Shown here piece after piece: positions 7,801 through 15,053 of a stretch of 18,720 nucleotides of DNA. The stretch is taken from NCBI GenBank assembly GCA_905221605.1, contig CAJNDS010001443.1, positions 1 to 18,720 of the forward strand, read 5' to 3'. The notes below the pieces were generated by a model. It was not told the origin of the DNA. It saw only the letters and a list, made by a program, of their open reading frames with translations, and ran no database searches. The position numbers and the translations under genes are program-made. The first letter of the stretch is position 1, and each line of letters begins with the position of its first letter. The DNA is from Symbiodinium natans (lineage: Eukaryota; Sar; Dinophyceae; Suessiales; Symbiodiniaceae).

Positions 7801-10800
7801 CTGATGGACAGCCTAACATCAGAACTGCACAGGTAGCAAGCACTGACCCCTCGCCTTGCGAGGTAGACCAGGGTGAAAGGACTGGCTTGCTGGACTCCGG
7901 AGCCTCGCACCCCATGCGTTCTCGAGAGCCTAAGGACACCAACACGTCTCGCACTGAGGTCACTTTGGCCGGAGGGGTGACGAGGGTGATGGAGCAAAAT
8001 TCCTCCGGAACCATCCTGGTTGAGCCGGGATCGCAGCCCATCGTCCCGGTTGGAGCTTTGATCCAGGAGCTAGGATGCTCTTTGACATGGTCTGGGAAGA
8101 AGGCCACCTTGGTGCATCCGCTTCATGGGAAGATCCCGCTTCGTGTCCGCCAGGGTTGTCCGATCTTGGCAGAGACCAGAGCTTTGGAGCTCATCCATGA
8201 GCTTGAAGAAGCTAAGCTGGCGAAGTTCAACACTGAGGTGGAGGAGCTTCAGGCCATCCTAAGAGGTTTAAGTGCACCGAAGCCACTGAAGGCTAGGGTC
8301 AAGGAAGCTAGGGAAACTGGTTCCAGGGTTGAGCTGCTGCAAGCTGCGACGGCAACAGGCCTCTTTGCGAAGGAGCACCTTCCTCTCCTGGGAGCCAACC
8401 TCCCCATCCACAGCCACCATGTGCGACACGTCCTAAAGGCCCTTCAGCTGCCAAGGAGAACTAGGCGAACGCTAGAGAGCTCTAAGGACTGGGTGCTAAG
8501 GTTTGTTAGGCAAGACTTCGGGGACGATCCTTTGGATACTTGGTGTAATCAAAGGGGGGTTCCCATAGTAACCATCAACCTGAGCAAGCAGCACCGCGAG
8601 GCCCTGACCCCTGGAAACAGCATCGCTCAGATTCTTCTGTGGGCCGCCGTCCATGGTCGAATTGCTGGGGTAGAGGGTGAGCTTGGCCCCAATCTCAGCC
8701 TGGTCCCGTTGTTGCAGTGGTTGTGGACCCTTTCGTCTGTTGTTAGGGGTTACACGGTTCCGTTGGCGGTGATGTCGTCGTCGGCCAAACCCTTCACGAC
8801 TGAGGCGTGGAACCGGTTCGCTACTTGGACCGGTGGCCTTGAAACAAGAGAGGCGCCACACACCGGCACTGTGATTGCTTCCAACTGCGCTATACCATCC
8901 CTGGATTCCTGCAAGGTTGAGGCCGAGGTGAGAGCTTGCATTGCCGGAGCTTTCCTGCCACCGTCGGATGTTTTGCGTCCTGGAGAGCTTGAGAGCATTG
9001 ATAAGGCCATTACTGAGGCCCGACGACAAATCCAGGAACCTTCCGAAGCACCTGCTGCTGCTGCCGTGAGCAAGGAAGAGGAGGAGTGGCGTCAACACAT
9101 CTTGAGCGGCCACCTCCCCTATCGCCGCGACTGCAAGGCGTGCATCCTCGGGAGCGGGGTTGGCCTCCAACATCGGAAGGTGAAGGCCCCGGCATCTTTT
9201 GCCTTGTCTTGTGACCTTCTCGGTCCGTTGCCCGAGAAGGGGCTCTCGGAAGATTGTATCGCTTCCCGACCTCGACACAGATATGCCTTGGTGGCGGCCT
9301 ACAGGGCACCGTCGGAGCTTTTGGAGAAGGGAGGCTGGATCGGCGCCAGGAAATCCATCGAGGATCTCTTCGCCAAGGATCTGCTTGATCAAATGGCCAA
9401 GGAGGGCAAGGACCTTCGAGGAATCCCTCCAATTCCTGAGCATGATGTCAGTCCTGCCGAGGAGGACCACCGTCTGGAGGAGGAAGTCCAAGACGTTTTC
9501 TCCTGGCCAGAGGAGGAGGAAGGGGCGCCTGAGATATCATCCACCTTGGATACCGTGACCGTGGAAGTTGAAGAGGAGGAGGAAGGGGGTCTGTGGGATG
9601 AAGAGGCCTTGCGAACGACTGTCAAACAGCTGGAAAGCCCTGTACCTCAAACCGTCCTTCGTTTTGTCCGCCCGATTCCCTCGAAACACTTCACGGCCAT
9701 CCTGCCTGCCATCCACTCCATCATCTCCGAAATAGAGCGCATCGGTCTACCCGTTCGTTCTTTGCACACCGACCAAGGAAGAGAATTCCTCTCCGAAGGG
9801 TTGAAGGAATGGTGTTCTAAGCGCTCCATCCGTGTGAGTATGTCCGAGCCTCACGACCATAAGGGGAACGGACTCGCCGAGAGGATCGTGGGATGGAGTA
9901 AACAGAGGGCGCGCACGCTCCTGAGCAGTGCAGATCTCCCTGTCATCCATTGGCCCTCGGCGATGCAGTATGCTGCTTCCTTGCATCAACACCGAGTACT
10001 GGGAACATCACCTCCGGCCTACTTCGGGCAACGAGTGCTGTTTAAGAGGCCTGTCCTTCCTGGCAACCTGAAGCCCTGGAATCCCTGGTCCCAGGGGCGA
10101 TACCTGTCACCGTCCAACATCGTTACCGATGGGCATGTTGTCTTGAATGATGAGGGGAAACTTGTGACGGTCCGGAACATCCGGGCAAACCCAGTCGATC
10201 CCGAGAAAGAAGTCCTGGATATGCCTGGCGTTGCTGCCGACTTTGGGTCCGAGTCCAAGCAAGACGACATTCCTTCATATGTCGTGCCAACAGAGCCTTC
10301 CGAAGAACGATACCAACCACCAGTACGTCGGGTTGTAGGAAAGACTCCGGGTGTTAGGTTGGGGGTTGAAGAGCCGCCGCCTGCACCACTAAGCCCGGAA
10401 GAGATTCCTCGTCTCGATGGAACTAAGAGCCAACCACCTCGGGTTGTAGGTAAGTCTCCGGGTGTAAGGATAGGGGTTGAAGAGCCGCCTGAGGTCGAGC
10501 CGCTGCCGCTCCCTGATAGTAAGGGGTTAGAAGAGCCTGCACATCGGGTTGTAGGTAAGTCTCCGGGTGGAAGGATAGGAACCGAAGAGCCACCTGAGGT
10601 CGACCAACCAAGTCCCTTTGCAGAAGGCCTTAGAGTTCGCCCTGACCCACTTCACCTTAGCACAGATCCAGCGGAGCCTCCTGTCCCTGCGCCTAGAAGG
10701 AAGATTACTGGCAAGACCAAGATGGCTAAACGCATCACGGTTGTCCAGCCCTTAGAAGAGAAAGCGAGAAGTTTGCGAGAAGCCTTGTCCTTCTCTCCTG

Positions 10801-13800
10801 GTGAAGTCGCTACCCTCCTGAATGAGGCCCTCAACATTCGTCCCTCCGCCAACCATCAAAGGATTCGGGGCGTTGCTTCGGGTTGCACCTTTGGGGCTTA
10901 TGCTAGGGGGTCCATCAACAAGGGGATTACCTTGGCGACAGGGGAGAGGCCCGAGCTTACCCGATACCTCAATGCCTTTCTGCAACACTCTCTCGGAGAC
11001 TGTGAGCATCCGTCCGGAACTCCTCCCACATGGGTTGCCCTTGCTGTGTTCCGCGCGCGAGAGGTCTCTCCTCATCGTGACCTTCAAAACGAGATTGGGT
11101 CTTGGAACCATGCCGTCCATGTGAAGTGCCCTACCTTGTGGGTTGAGAGTACTCAAGACTCTAACCCGGTCTTTGGAGGAGGAAAGCAAGAGGAAAGCGA
11201 GGTCAAGGTTACTTCCGAAAGGGTTTTAGCCGGGAGGGAGGTTCAGTTTCTGGAAGGGGCTGTCACCTTCAATGCCAGAAACTGGCATGCCGTGCCTGCA
11301 AGTTCAGATTGGGTCATTGCGGGTTTCACACCACTGGGATGGGACCGTGACCTTTCTGATGCCCTTAGAGGTTTTGGGTTCCCTGTGCCCTCACCGGTGA
11401 GGATTGCAATGATCCAAGGAGGAGGGACATCCTCGAGCTCGGGAGAACTTGCTTCCGACCTGCAAGGCGACAGTGCCGTTACCTCTGGCATATCGGGAAC
11501 AGGTTCCACCCAAGCCTCGATTCAAGTGTCCTCGCTTGGCTCAACTCCTGAAGAGGGCATCGAGCTACCTGACAGGCTTGGTGCCATCAATGACCCCGAC
11601 TTAGTTAGGGCCCTGGTTACCCTAAACCTCCAACACCGAGTAGAGGGGTTAGAGGCCTTGGGAGTTGAGGTTGCAAGGGACATGCTTTATGTGTACCCAG
11701 AAGACTTGCTGGAGGAAGGCTGGTCTCTCGTGGAAACCAGACTTTTCCGTGAGTTGGTTCTGCGGAATCTTGAGCAAGGGCCCACCACTGATGCACGTCC
11801 TAGTGGTCCAACACCTGCGACCCCGGCTCAGGCTGGGGTACGAGCCATTGGAGGAAATGGTTCACGACCTACCTTCATCCAGGAGATCCGGCAAAGAAGG
11901 CATCAGAGAGCAGCGGAGGAACGAGCTTCCAATGTTTCTGATGATGCCACGGCCGGGTCGTCCGAACCGCCAGAAGGACGACCAGATCCTCGGGTGACAC
12001 CAGCTATCATCGAAGCACCGGCCCAAGAGGCATTCGATGAGATCCAGCAGTGGACCCCAATTCCGCTTGAGGTTCTGCGACTTGCTGAGGAGCTTGGTTC
12101 CGAGGCGGATTTGGTGGCGCGACCTAGTGACATCGAATATGCCAACAACACGTTCGATGATATGGTTCGGGGGTACTTTTGGAATCGGAATGGGTTGCAT
12201 CCCATCGTCGCTCGCCTGGCCCTGAGAACCTTCGCCAGACACCGCTGTGATGTCCTGGGCCTGTCAGACCGTCACCCTGATGAGGAAGCCCAGGAGGAGT
12301 CAACGCTTGAGACTCCGGTGATCCGAATGGCCCTGCATGACCACGAAGACCTTGAAGAACCCCCTCTGGCCAATGCGCATTCCTCATGTGCGAGCCGGAT
12401 CCCAGCTGCCTTGCTTTCGCCTGCCTACATCATCCTTCAGCAAGGTGTTCAGTTTCCTGAAGAGGTAGACCAGGTGCCACATGTCTCCGAGGTCCAGGCT
12501 TGCAAGGCCGAGCTTTACACCCATGACATGGAGGGCAGGCTGGAAGCTCTGCAAGGAAGGCCTCTCGAAACCACTCACACCGTGGCGCCTGCCGAGGTGC
12601 GGCGCCATAAGCACCATTGGTTTCAGGCTTTCAAGAAGGAACTTGAGTCACTTGTTGGCAAGGGTGCGATAGAAAGGGTTTCCGGGAAAAGGGCAGCTGA
12701 GTTGCTTAATGATCCTGAAAGCACTGTGCTCCACGCCAAGGGAGTATGTACGGTGAAGCCGGGAAAACAGGACGAACCCTACCGTCGAAAGGCTCGGCTT
12801 GTCGCTTGCGGAAATGAATCCGGCTTTACGGACGCCGACGACCTTTACGCGTCGGGCGTGGCAGTCGAAGGACTGCGGGCCGCGCTCGTCGAGGCATCCC
12901 ACAACCAGTGGGGTGCCTATGGCACCGATGTGGCCACAGCGTTCCTCCTTGCACCTTTAGGATCACAGGCGAAGGGACGAAAATACATCTTGAGGCCTCC
13001 GCAAATCCTGAGGGACCTCGCCCTCGCCGAGGAGGGCGAGTACTGGGTTATCCGTAAAGCAATATACGGATTAAGGGAGAGTCCACGATGGTGGTCCGAA
13101 TACCGCGACCAGGCTTTGAAGGGGGTCAAGACAGTGGATCCGACCACAGGGGAGCTCCTAACCCTGGAACAGGGCCAGGTCGATGCTAACATCCTTCGCA
13201 TCAAAGGGGTGGGGGGTGAGACGCTGGGTCTGATGATCCTCTACGTCGACGACGTGCTCTTTCTCACGACTGAGTCAAGAGCTCGAGCCATCTACGACTA
13301 CATCAGGACATCCTTGGGTTGGGAACTGGATCCGCTTAAGCAGGCAACTGAGGAGGAGCCCCTAAAGTTCCTTGGGGTGAACATACGACCACTTCCCAAG
13401 GCCCCCGGCAAGGAGCCGGGCTTCTCCCTGGAGCAGACTGCCTACATCGAGGAAGTGTTGCATGCGCATGGGTTTTCTGGTCACCCTAGTTTGGTTGCAT
13501 GCCCGAAGGAACTCCTCCATGATTTTCCAAACGAACCTGCAGGCGCTGATGCCCTGAAGCGTGCGCAGAAAATCACAGGAGAATTGCTATGGATCAGTCA
13601 ACGCAGCAGGCCAGATATTTCCTACCTGGTGCACACCATGTGCTGCAACACCTCGAAATGTCCGGAAAGGGTTTGCGAAATAGGCCAGCGCCTCCTCAAG
13701 TTCCTCGCAGCCACGAAGCATGTCCGGTTGGAACTTAGGGTTTCCGATCCCCATGGAGGTGTTCAGGTTTTCACTGATGCAAGCTTCGCTCCGGAAGGAG

Positions 13801-15017
13801 CTCACAGCTTCGGTGGGGTACTAATTAAGTACAGGGGAGCCACGGTGTTTTGGAAAGCCACCAAGTTGCCCCTAATCTCCGTCTCCACGGCGGAAGCGGA
13901 ACTCCAGACCCTAAGCGAAGGGGCTATCTTGGGCCAATCCTTCCTTGCCTCACTTCAGGATGTCACCAATGACATGTCGCCACTTCACCTCCGTTGTGAC
14001 TCTACCGCCGCTATTGCCCGAGCGGAGGGGTCGTCCAGCCAGAGGACAAGACACCTTAAGGTACGCGCAGCTGCCTTGCGCCAACTTGTCGAGCAGGGGA
14101 TGTCCCTATCCCACTGTCCGGGGGACATTCAGTGTGCCGATATCCTCACTAAGGCTCTTTCGAGTGCTCGCCTGAGAGACCTGAGCATACTGATAGGCTT
14201 GACAAGGGAGAGTGAGGAGCCAACCGCCAGTGTGCAATGCCTCCAGGGTTCTGGGTGTTCGCAAGGTTTAGCAGCATGGGTGGCATTGCTGATGTCGTAT
14301 GCTGGGGTGATTTACGGTCAAGAGCAGCATGAAGGCCAAGCACCTCCGCCTCCACCGCCACTTGTGCATGAGGATCCGCCCGGGGTCTCGGATGACACAT
14401 GGCTGTATGTTGCACTAGTGGTTGTAGTGATAGCTGCACTTGGGTTTTGGGAATGCCTAAAGGGTGTAGGTAGGGGAGTTTACCGTAGGGTTGAGACCAG
14501 GCCCGTAGTCAAGGCCCTTTCCCGCCGGGAAGAGAAGCTGCAGCGAGCTGTGGCTCAAGCCCTTGAAAGGGAATTGCCATCCCCTGACACATCATCCACC
14601 ACAAGCATCGAGATGCAAGCAAGGAGGAGACACAGGCGAAAACAAACGCCTCCGCCCCCGCCGCCGTGTGATTCACCTCAGGGCTCTGCCTGTGCATCTG
14701 GGGATAATCCATGGCTTCGCGCTCCTGTTCCACGACCTCCACCGCCTCATCCACTTCCTCCAACGCCTGCCCGCCCTGCCGAGGGTACCTCGCCTGTGCG
14801 CCATGCCGGGGTTGAGAGGGGTGTTAGGGGGGTTTCGGTTGCGGTTCAAACTGAGCCCGTCCTTGTCTTTGGGGTTGACGAGCATGCATACATGACTCCC
14901 AAAGGGAAGACTATCCATGATGATATCCATTGTCGTGCCGGCCTCCATCAACCCTTGGGTGTTACTGCGAAGACTCCTTGTAGGCATTGTCTCGGGAGGA
15001 AGACACGAAATGGGTAG
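4845..15017 (+). CDS. Copia Gag-Pol polyprotein with 2OG-Fe(II) dioxygenase-like domain
   Basis: This single frame makes all retrotransposon proteins: capsid, protease, integrase, RT and RNase H. I chose ATG 4845 because it is the first internal ATG, just past the LTR. The frame is open back to ATG 4719 in the LTR (residue 1 of the numbering used here), and ATG 4896 is a further alternative. Order: Gly/Pro/Ser-rich N terminus; coiled coil (about 281-327); eight-copy repeat (360-548); Gag core (about 560-820); CCCH (882-901) and CCHC (915-928) zinc motifs; protease LDSGAS (D1059); HHCC (1460-1475); integrase D1499, D1685, E1721; triple RVVGKSPG linker; dioxygenase-like domain (H2119, D2121, H2190); RT (D2737, YVDD 2842-2845); RNase H (D3020, E3059/E3061, D3094); two hydrophobic segments; a Cys/His tail. 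Two tandem TAG stops end it. With no gag-pol break, the Gag:Pol ratio must be set by splicing or processing. Confidence 0.92.
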   Translation: MSAQSASAVRGSATGPLMNGRGHQSSVAPSYGAASEAGSTSGVGLDAGSSLPQDTRMASGCRSGNDLQQGSIPGSGGGGTATPLEVVNDLRAATDGGEAPDTGLPPGAGNNSSELPEGPLESARRAVGQIWQAVQVAAGHPAMASRPPMNEGGESGEVETYLSAGWDGSRDDSRSPSPPRGPPPAPAEVMLQQPLFPPEVLSQIETMNREAPLLSGFGSPGREAGRPESSDSAGVSSGAVQAEVHRQLEVMRREHSALVQGLARENEFLRDRLANAVAVAERESWRTSTVGKVWGWLGENFKGLGSGPRQTLNQPGAGFPPVAAQGTRPLEHVPGVPGASGAAFPSVAAQGMQPLEHVPGVPAFPSVAAQGMQPLEHVPGVPGASGAAFPSVAAQGMQPLEHVPGVPGASGFAFPSIAAQGMQPLEHVPGVPGAAFPSVAARGTKPLEQVPGVPGPGAAFPSVAARGTKPLEQVPGVPGPGAAFPSVAARGTKPLEHVQGVPSPGAAVSPIQDANARSPEVTNLLQGLQAVLRGSEGSPTSAEQVKYHWQELPKLPEIGAEASLAFMDWLHLCAPCVEDMSSTSADYWACLCKEAERWYAGYISADPVTRLTLNPVPSYELQDVRWSRLAKRLESLLIAACPKSVKEELVAGRIKTPLGIICRLYSLYAPGGVSEREQGIQFLQSPVQASSPHQATEVLRKWKRWLLRTQALGGTTPDPVILVKALNTIVKGVLEGAPEALFRVNLVRAALKVEVAPSQESVVQLHAALTAEVEALGRVTPKAKAPPPQVAAVDNPTAPASSSQAPGPKGKGNPKNPAPGLPTVNPKSPPPQPGSTGNKCRFFLQGQGCRKGERCQDLHEWKEIPANERSERCMACGGRNHRKVDCPNSKAGRAGGPPPKNPKTSPPPKGPELKAAAPSPNANHVTALLEDAAKVLKAIQPKEPSGVPVVEAQPIPSASQAPVAQGVPVSVATLQAHLDAIRQAIPDGQPNIRTAQVASTDPSPCEVDQGERTGLLDSGASHPMRSREPKDTNTSRTEVTLAGGVTRVMEQNSSGTILVEPGSQPIVPVGALIQELGCSLTWSGKKATLVHPLHGKIPLRVRQGCPILAETRALELIHELEEAKLAKFNTEVEELQAILRGLSAPKPLKARVKEARETGSRVELLQAATATGLFAKEHLPLLGANLPIHSHHVRHVLKALQLPRRTRRTLESSKDWVLRFVRQDFGDDPLDTWCNQRGVPIVTINLSKQHREALTPGNSIAQILLWAAVHGRIAGVEGELGPNLSLVPLLQWLWTLSSVVRGYTVPLAVMSSSAKPFTTEAWNRFATWTGGLETREAPHTGTVIASNCAIPSLDSCKVEAEVRACIAGAFLPPSDVLRPGELESIDKAITEARRQIQEPSEAPAAAAVSKEEEEWRQHILSGHLPYRRDCKACILGSGVGLQHRKVKAPASFALSCDLLGPLPEKGLSEDCIASRPRHRYALVAAYRAPSELLEKGGWIGARKSIEDLFAKDLLDQMAKEGKDLRGIPPIPEHDVSPAEEDHRLEEEVQDVFSWPEEEEGAPEISSTLDTVTVEVEEEEEGGLWDEEALRTTVKQLESPVPQTVLRFVRPIPSKHFTAILPAIHSIISEIERIGLPVRSLHTDQGREFLSEGLKEWCSKRSIRVSMSEPHDHKGNGLAERIVGWSKQRARTLLSSADLPVIHWPSAMQYAASLHQHRVLGTSPPAYFGQRVLFKRPVLPGNLKPWNPWSQGRYLSPSNIVTDGHVVLNDEGKLVTVRNIRANPVDPEKEVLDMPGVAADFGSESKQDDIPSYVVPTEPSEERYQPPVRRVVGKTPGVRLGVEEPPPAPLSPEEIPRLDGTKSQPPRVVGKSPGVRIGVEEPPEVEPLPLPDSKGLEEPAHRVVGKSPGGRIGTEEPPEVDQPSPFAEGLRVRPDPLHLSTDPAEPPVPAPRRKITGKTKMAKRITVVQPLEEKARSLREALSFSPGEVATLLNEALNIRPSANHQRIRGVASGCTFGAYARGSINKGITLATGERPELTRYLNAFLQHSLGDCEHPSGTPPTWVALAVFRAREVSPHRDLQNEIGSWNHAVHVKCPTLWVESTQDSNPVFGGGKQEESEVKVTSERVLAGREVQFLEGAVTFNARNWHAVPASSDWVIAGFTPLGWDRDLSDALRGFGFPVPSPVRIAMIQGGGTSSSSGELASDLQGDSAVTSGISGTGSTQASIQVSSLGSTPEEGIELPDRLGAINDPDLVRALVTLNLQHRVEGLEALGVEVARDMLYVYPEDLLEEGWSLVETRLFRELVLRNLEQGPTTDARPSGPTPATPAQAGVRAIGGNGSRPTFIQEIRQRRHQRAAEERASNVSDDATAGSSEPPEGRPDPRVTPAIIEAPAQEAFDEIQQWTPIPLEVLRLAEELGSEADLVARPSDIEYANNTFDDMVRGYFWNRNGLHPIVARLALRTFARHRCDVLGLSDRHPDEEAQEESTLETPVIRMALHDHEDLEEPPLANAHSSCASRIPAALLSPAYIILQQGVQFPEEVDQVPHVSEVQACKAELYTHDMEGRLEALQGRPLETTHTVAPAEVRRHKHHWFQAFKKELESLVGKGAIERVSGKRAAELLNDPESTVLHAKGVCTVKPGKQDEPYRRKARLVACGNESGFTDADDLYASGVAVEGLRAALVEASHNQWGAYGTDVATAFLLAPLGSQAKGRKYILRPPQILRDLALAEEGEYWVIRKAIYGLRESPRWWSEYRDQALKGVKTVDPTTGELLTLEQGQVDANILRIKGVGGETLGLMILYVDDVLFLTTESRARAIYDYIRTSLGWELDPLKQATEEEPLKFLGVNIRPLPKAPGKEPGFSLEQTAYIEEVLHAHGFSGHPSLVACPKELLHDFPNEPAGADALKRAQKITGELLWISQRSRPDISYLVHTMCCNTSKCPERVCEIGQRLLKFLAATKHVRLELRVSDPHGGVQVFTDASFAPEGAHSFGGVLIKYRGATVFWKATKLPLISVSTAEAELQTLSEGAILGQSFLASLQDVTNDMSPLHLRCDSTAAIARAEGSSSQRTRHLKVRAAALRQLVEQGMSLSHCPGDIQCADILTKALSSARLRDLSILIGLTRESEEPTASVQCLQGSGCSQGLAAWVALLMSYAGVIYGQEQHEGQAPPPPPPLVHEDPPGVSDDTWLYVALVVVVIAALGFWECLKGVGRGVYRRVETRPVVKALSRREEKLQRAVAQALERELPSPDTSSTTSIEMQARRRHRRKQTPPPPPPCDSPQGSACASGDNPWLRAPVPRPPPPHPLPPTPARPAEGTSPVRHAGVERGVRGVSVAVQTEPVLVFGVDEHAYMTPKGKTIHDDIHCRAGLHQPLGVTAKTPCRHCLGRKTRNG
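5796..6363 (+). repeat. Tandem repeat in Gag N-terminal region (8 copies of 20-26 residues)
   Basis: Eight in-frame units share the core AFPSVAAQGMQPLEHVPGVP, with spacers of 0-6 residues (GASGA, GPGA and the like). Two subtypes occur in blocks: AAQGMQ-type units in the 5' half and AARGTK-type units in the 3' half. The nucleotide repeats are nearly identical, which suggests recent expansion by slippage or unequal exchange. All unit lengths are multiples of three, so the frame is preserved. The function is unknown; it is probably a flexible Pro/Ala-rich spacer ahead of the capsid core. Confidence 0.92.
6400..7180 (+). other. Gag capsid-like core
   Basis: Polyprotein residues about 560-820 form a mainly helical, Trp-rich block (for example YHWQELPKLP, LHLCAPCVEDM, VLRKWKRWLLRTQAL). 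It lies between the repeats and the zinc motifs, where the capsid region of copia Gag belongs. The assignment rests on position and composition, not on a diagnostic motif. Confidence 0.55.
7362..7502 (+). other. Tandem CCCH and CCHC zinc motifs of the nucleocapsid region
   Basis: A CCCH finger, C882-x8-C891-x5-C897-x3-H901, is followed 14 residues later by a classical retroviral zinc knuckle, C915-x2-C918-x4-H923-x4-C928. The knuckle is the usual RNA-packaging motif of Gag. CCCH fingers usually bind single-stranded RNA, so the pair probably forms a two-part RNA-binding module. Confidence 0.85.
7884..8166 (+). other. Aspartic protease domain
   Basis: LLDSGASHPM carries the catalytic D-S-G triad (D1059). 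It is followed by a beta-rich segment with the hydrophobic stretch ILVEPGSQPIVPVGALI and by LGCSLTW. The position just after the zinc knuckle is canonical. It should mature the polyprotein; copia proteases act as dimers of such single-Asp subunits. Confidence 0.85.
9090..10200 (+). other. Integrase with HHCC, D,D-35-E and a long acidic insertion
   Basis: The N-terminal zinc module is H1460-x4-H1465-x6-C1472-x2-C1475. The catalytic triad is D1499 (LSCDLLG), D1685 (LHTDQGREF) and E1721 (GNGLAERIV), giving exactly 35 residues between the second Asp and Glu. The C-terminal region runs through GQRVLFKR and GRYLSPSN to LVTVRNIR. The first two Asp residues are 186 positions apart, far more than the roughly 60 usual in copia. 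The excess contains Glu-rich runs (about 9466-9600). All catalytic residues are present. Confidence 0.88.
10329..10595 (+). repeat. Three copies of a 17-residue RVVGKSPG motif in the linker after integrase
   Basis: Copies start at 10329, 10440 and 10545 (residues 1871, 1908 and 1943). The consensus is RVVGKSPGVRIGVEEPP, separated by Pro/Glu-rich spacers of 18-20 residues. The conserved basic-hydrophobic core in a disordered linker looks like a short interaction motif, but its partner is unknown. Confidence 0.8.
10857..11397 (+). other. 2OG-Fe(II) dioxygenase-like domain between integrase and RT
   Basis: Residues about 2047-2226 contain an H-x-D iron-binding pair in SPHRDLQN (H2119, D2121) and a distal His in ARNWHAVPASSDW (H2190). 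The HxD...H spacing of about 69 residues fits the double-stranded beta-helix 2OG oxygenases. Supporting context is a GAYARGSINKG start, a NHAVHV strand after the HxD, LWVE, and a final strand WVIAGFTPLGW. The 2OG-binding Arg normally about ten residues after the distal His is not evident, so the domain could be inactive or bind 2OG differently. Such a domain is foreign to standard copia elements. The family assignment is from motif layout only. Confidence 0.65.
12580..13470 (+). other. Reverse transcriptase domain (copia type)
   Basis: The first catalytic Asp is in YGTDVATAFLLAPL (D2737) and the second pair in LYVDDVLF (Y2842, D2844, D2845). The family signatures RRKARLVACGNE and IRKAIYGLRESPRWW lie in order. 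No disruption was seen, so the enzyme should be competent. Confidence 0.93.
13755..14150 (+). other. RNase H domain
   Basis: VFTDASFA (D3020), STAEAELQ (E3059/E3061) and LRCDSTAAIA (D3094) give the acidic active site. SQRTRHLKVR and CADILTKALS close the domain, exactly as in the C terminus of Ty1/copia Pol. It degrades the RNA strand of the RNA-DNA hybrid during reverse transcription. Confidence 0.92.
14250..15014 (+). other. Post-RNase H tail: two hydrophobic segments and C-terminal Cys/His motif
   Basis: About 250 residues extend beyond RNase H. A hydrophobic run LAAWVALLMSYAGVIYG (about 3182-3199) and a stronger one WLYVALVVVVIAALGFW (3228-3244) flank a Pro-rich, acidic loop. A basic, possibly coiled region (KALSRREEKLQRAVAQALE) and two Pro-rich tracts follow. 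The last 45 residues hold H3400, C3405 and C3421-x2-C3424, a likely zinc-binding motif. The second segment looks like a genuine transmembrane helix. The tail could be a membrane-anchoring or env-like extension; there is no specific similarity to a known envelope protein. Confidence 0.6.
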
Positions 15018-15044
15018 TAGTGAAAGGCGCCTGGCGGCTTTTTC

Positions 15045-15053
15045 AAGGAGGAG
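15045..15053 (+). promoter_or_regulatory. Polypurine tract priming plus-strand synthesis
   Basis: AAGGAGGAG directly abuts the TGTTG start of the 3' LTR, where the plus-strand primer is expected in all LTR retrotransposons. Confidence 0.85.

Noticed and set aside
14250-14500. Calling the hydrophobic tail a retroviral envelope protein
   Set aside because: Two hydrophobic runs alone are not enough. There is no separate start, cleavage site or recognisable envelope motif.
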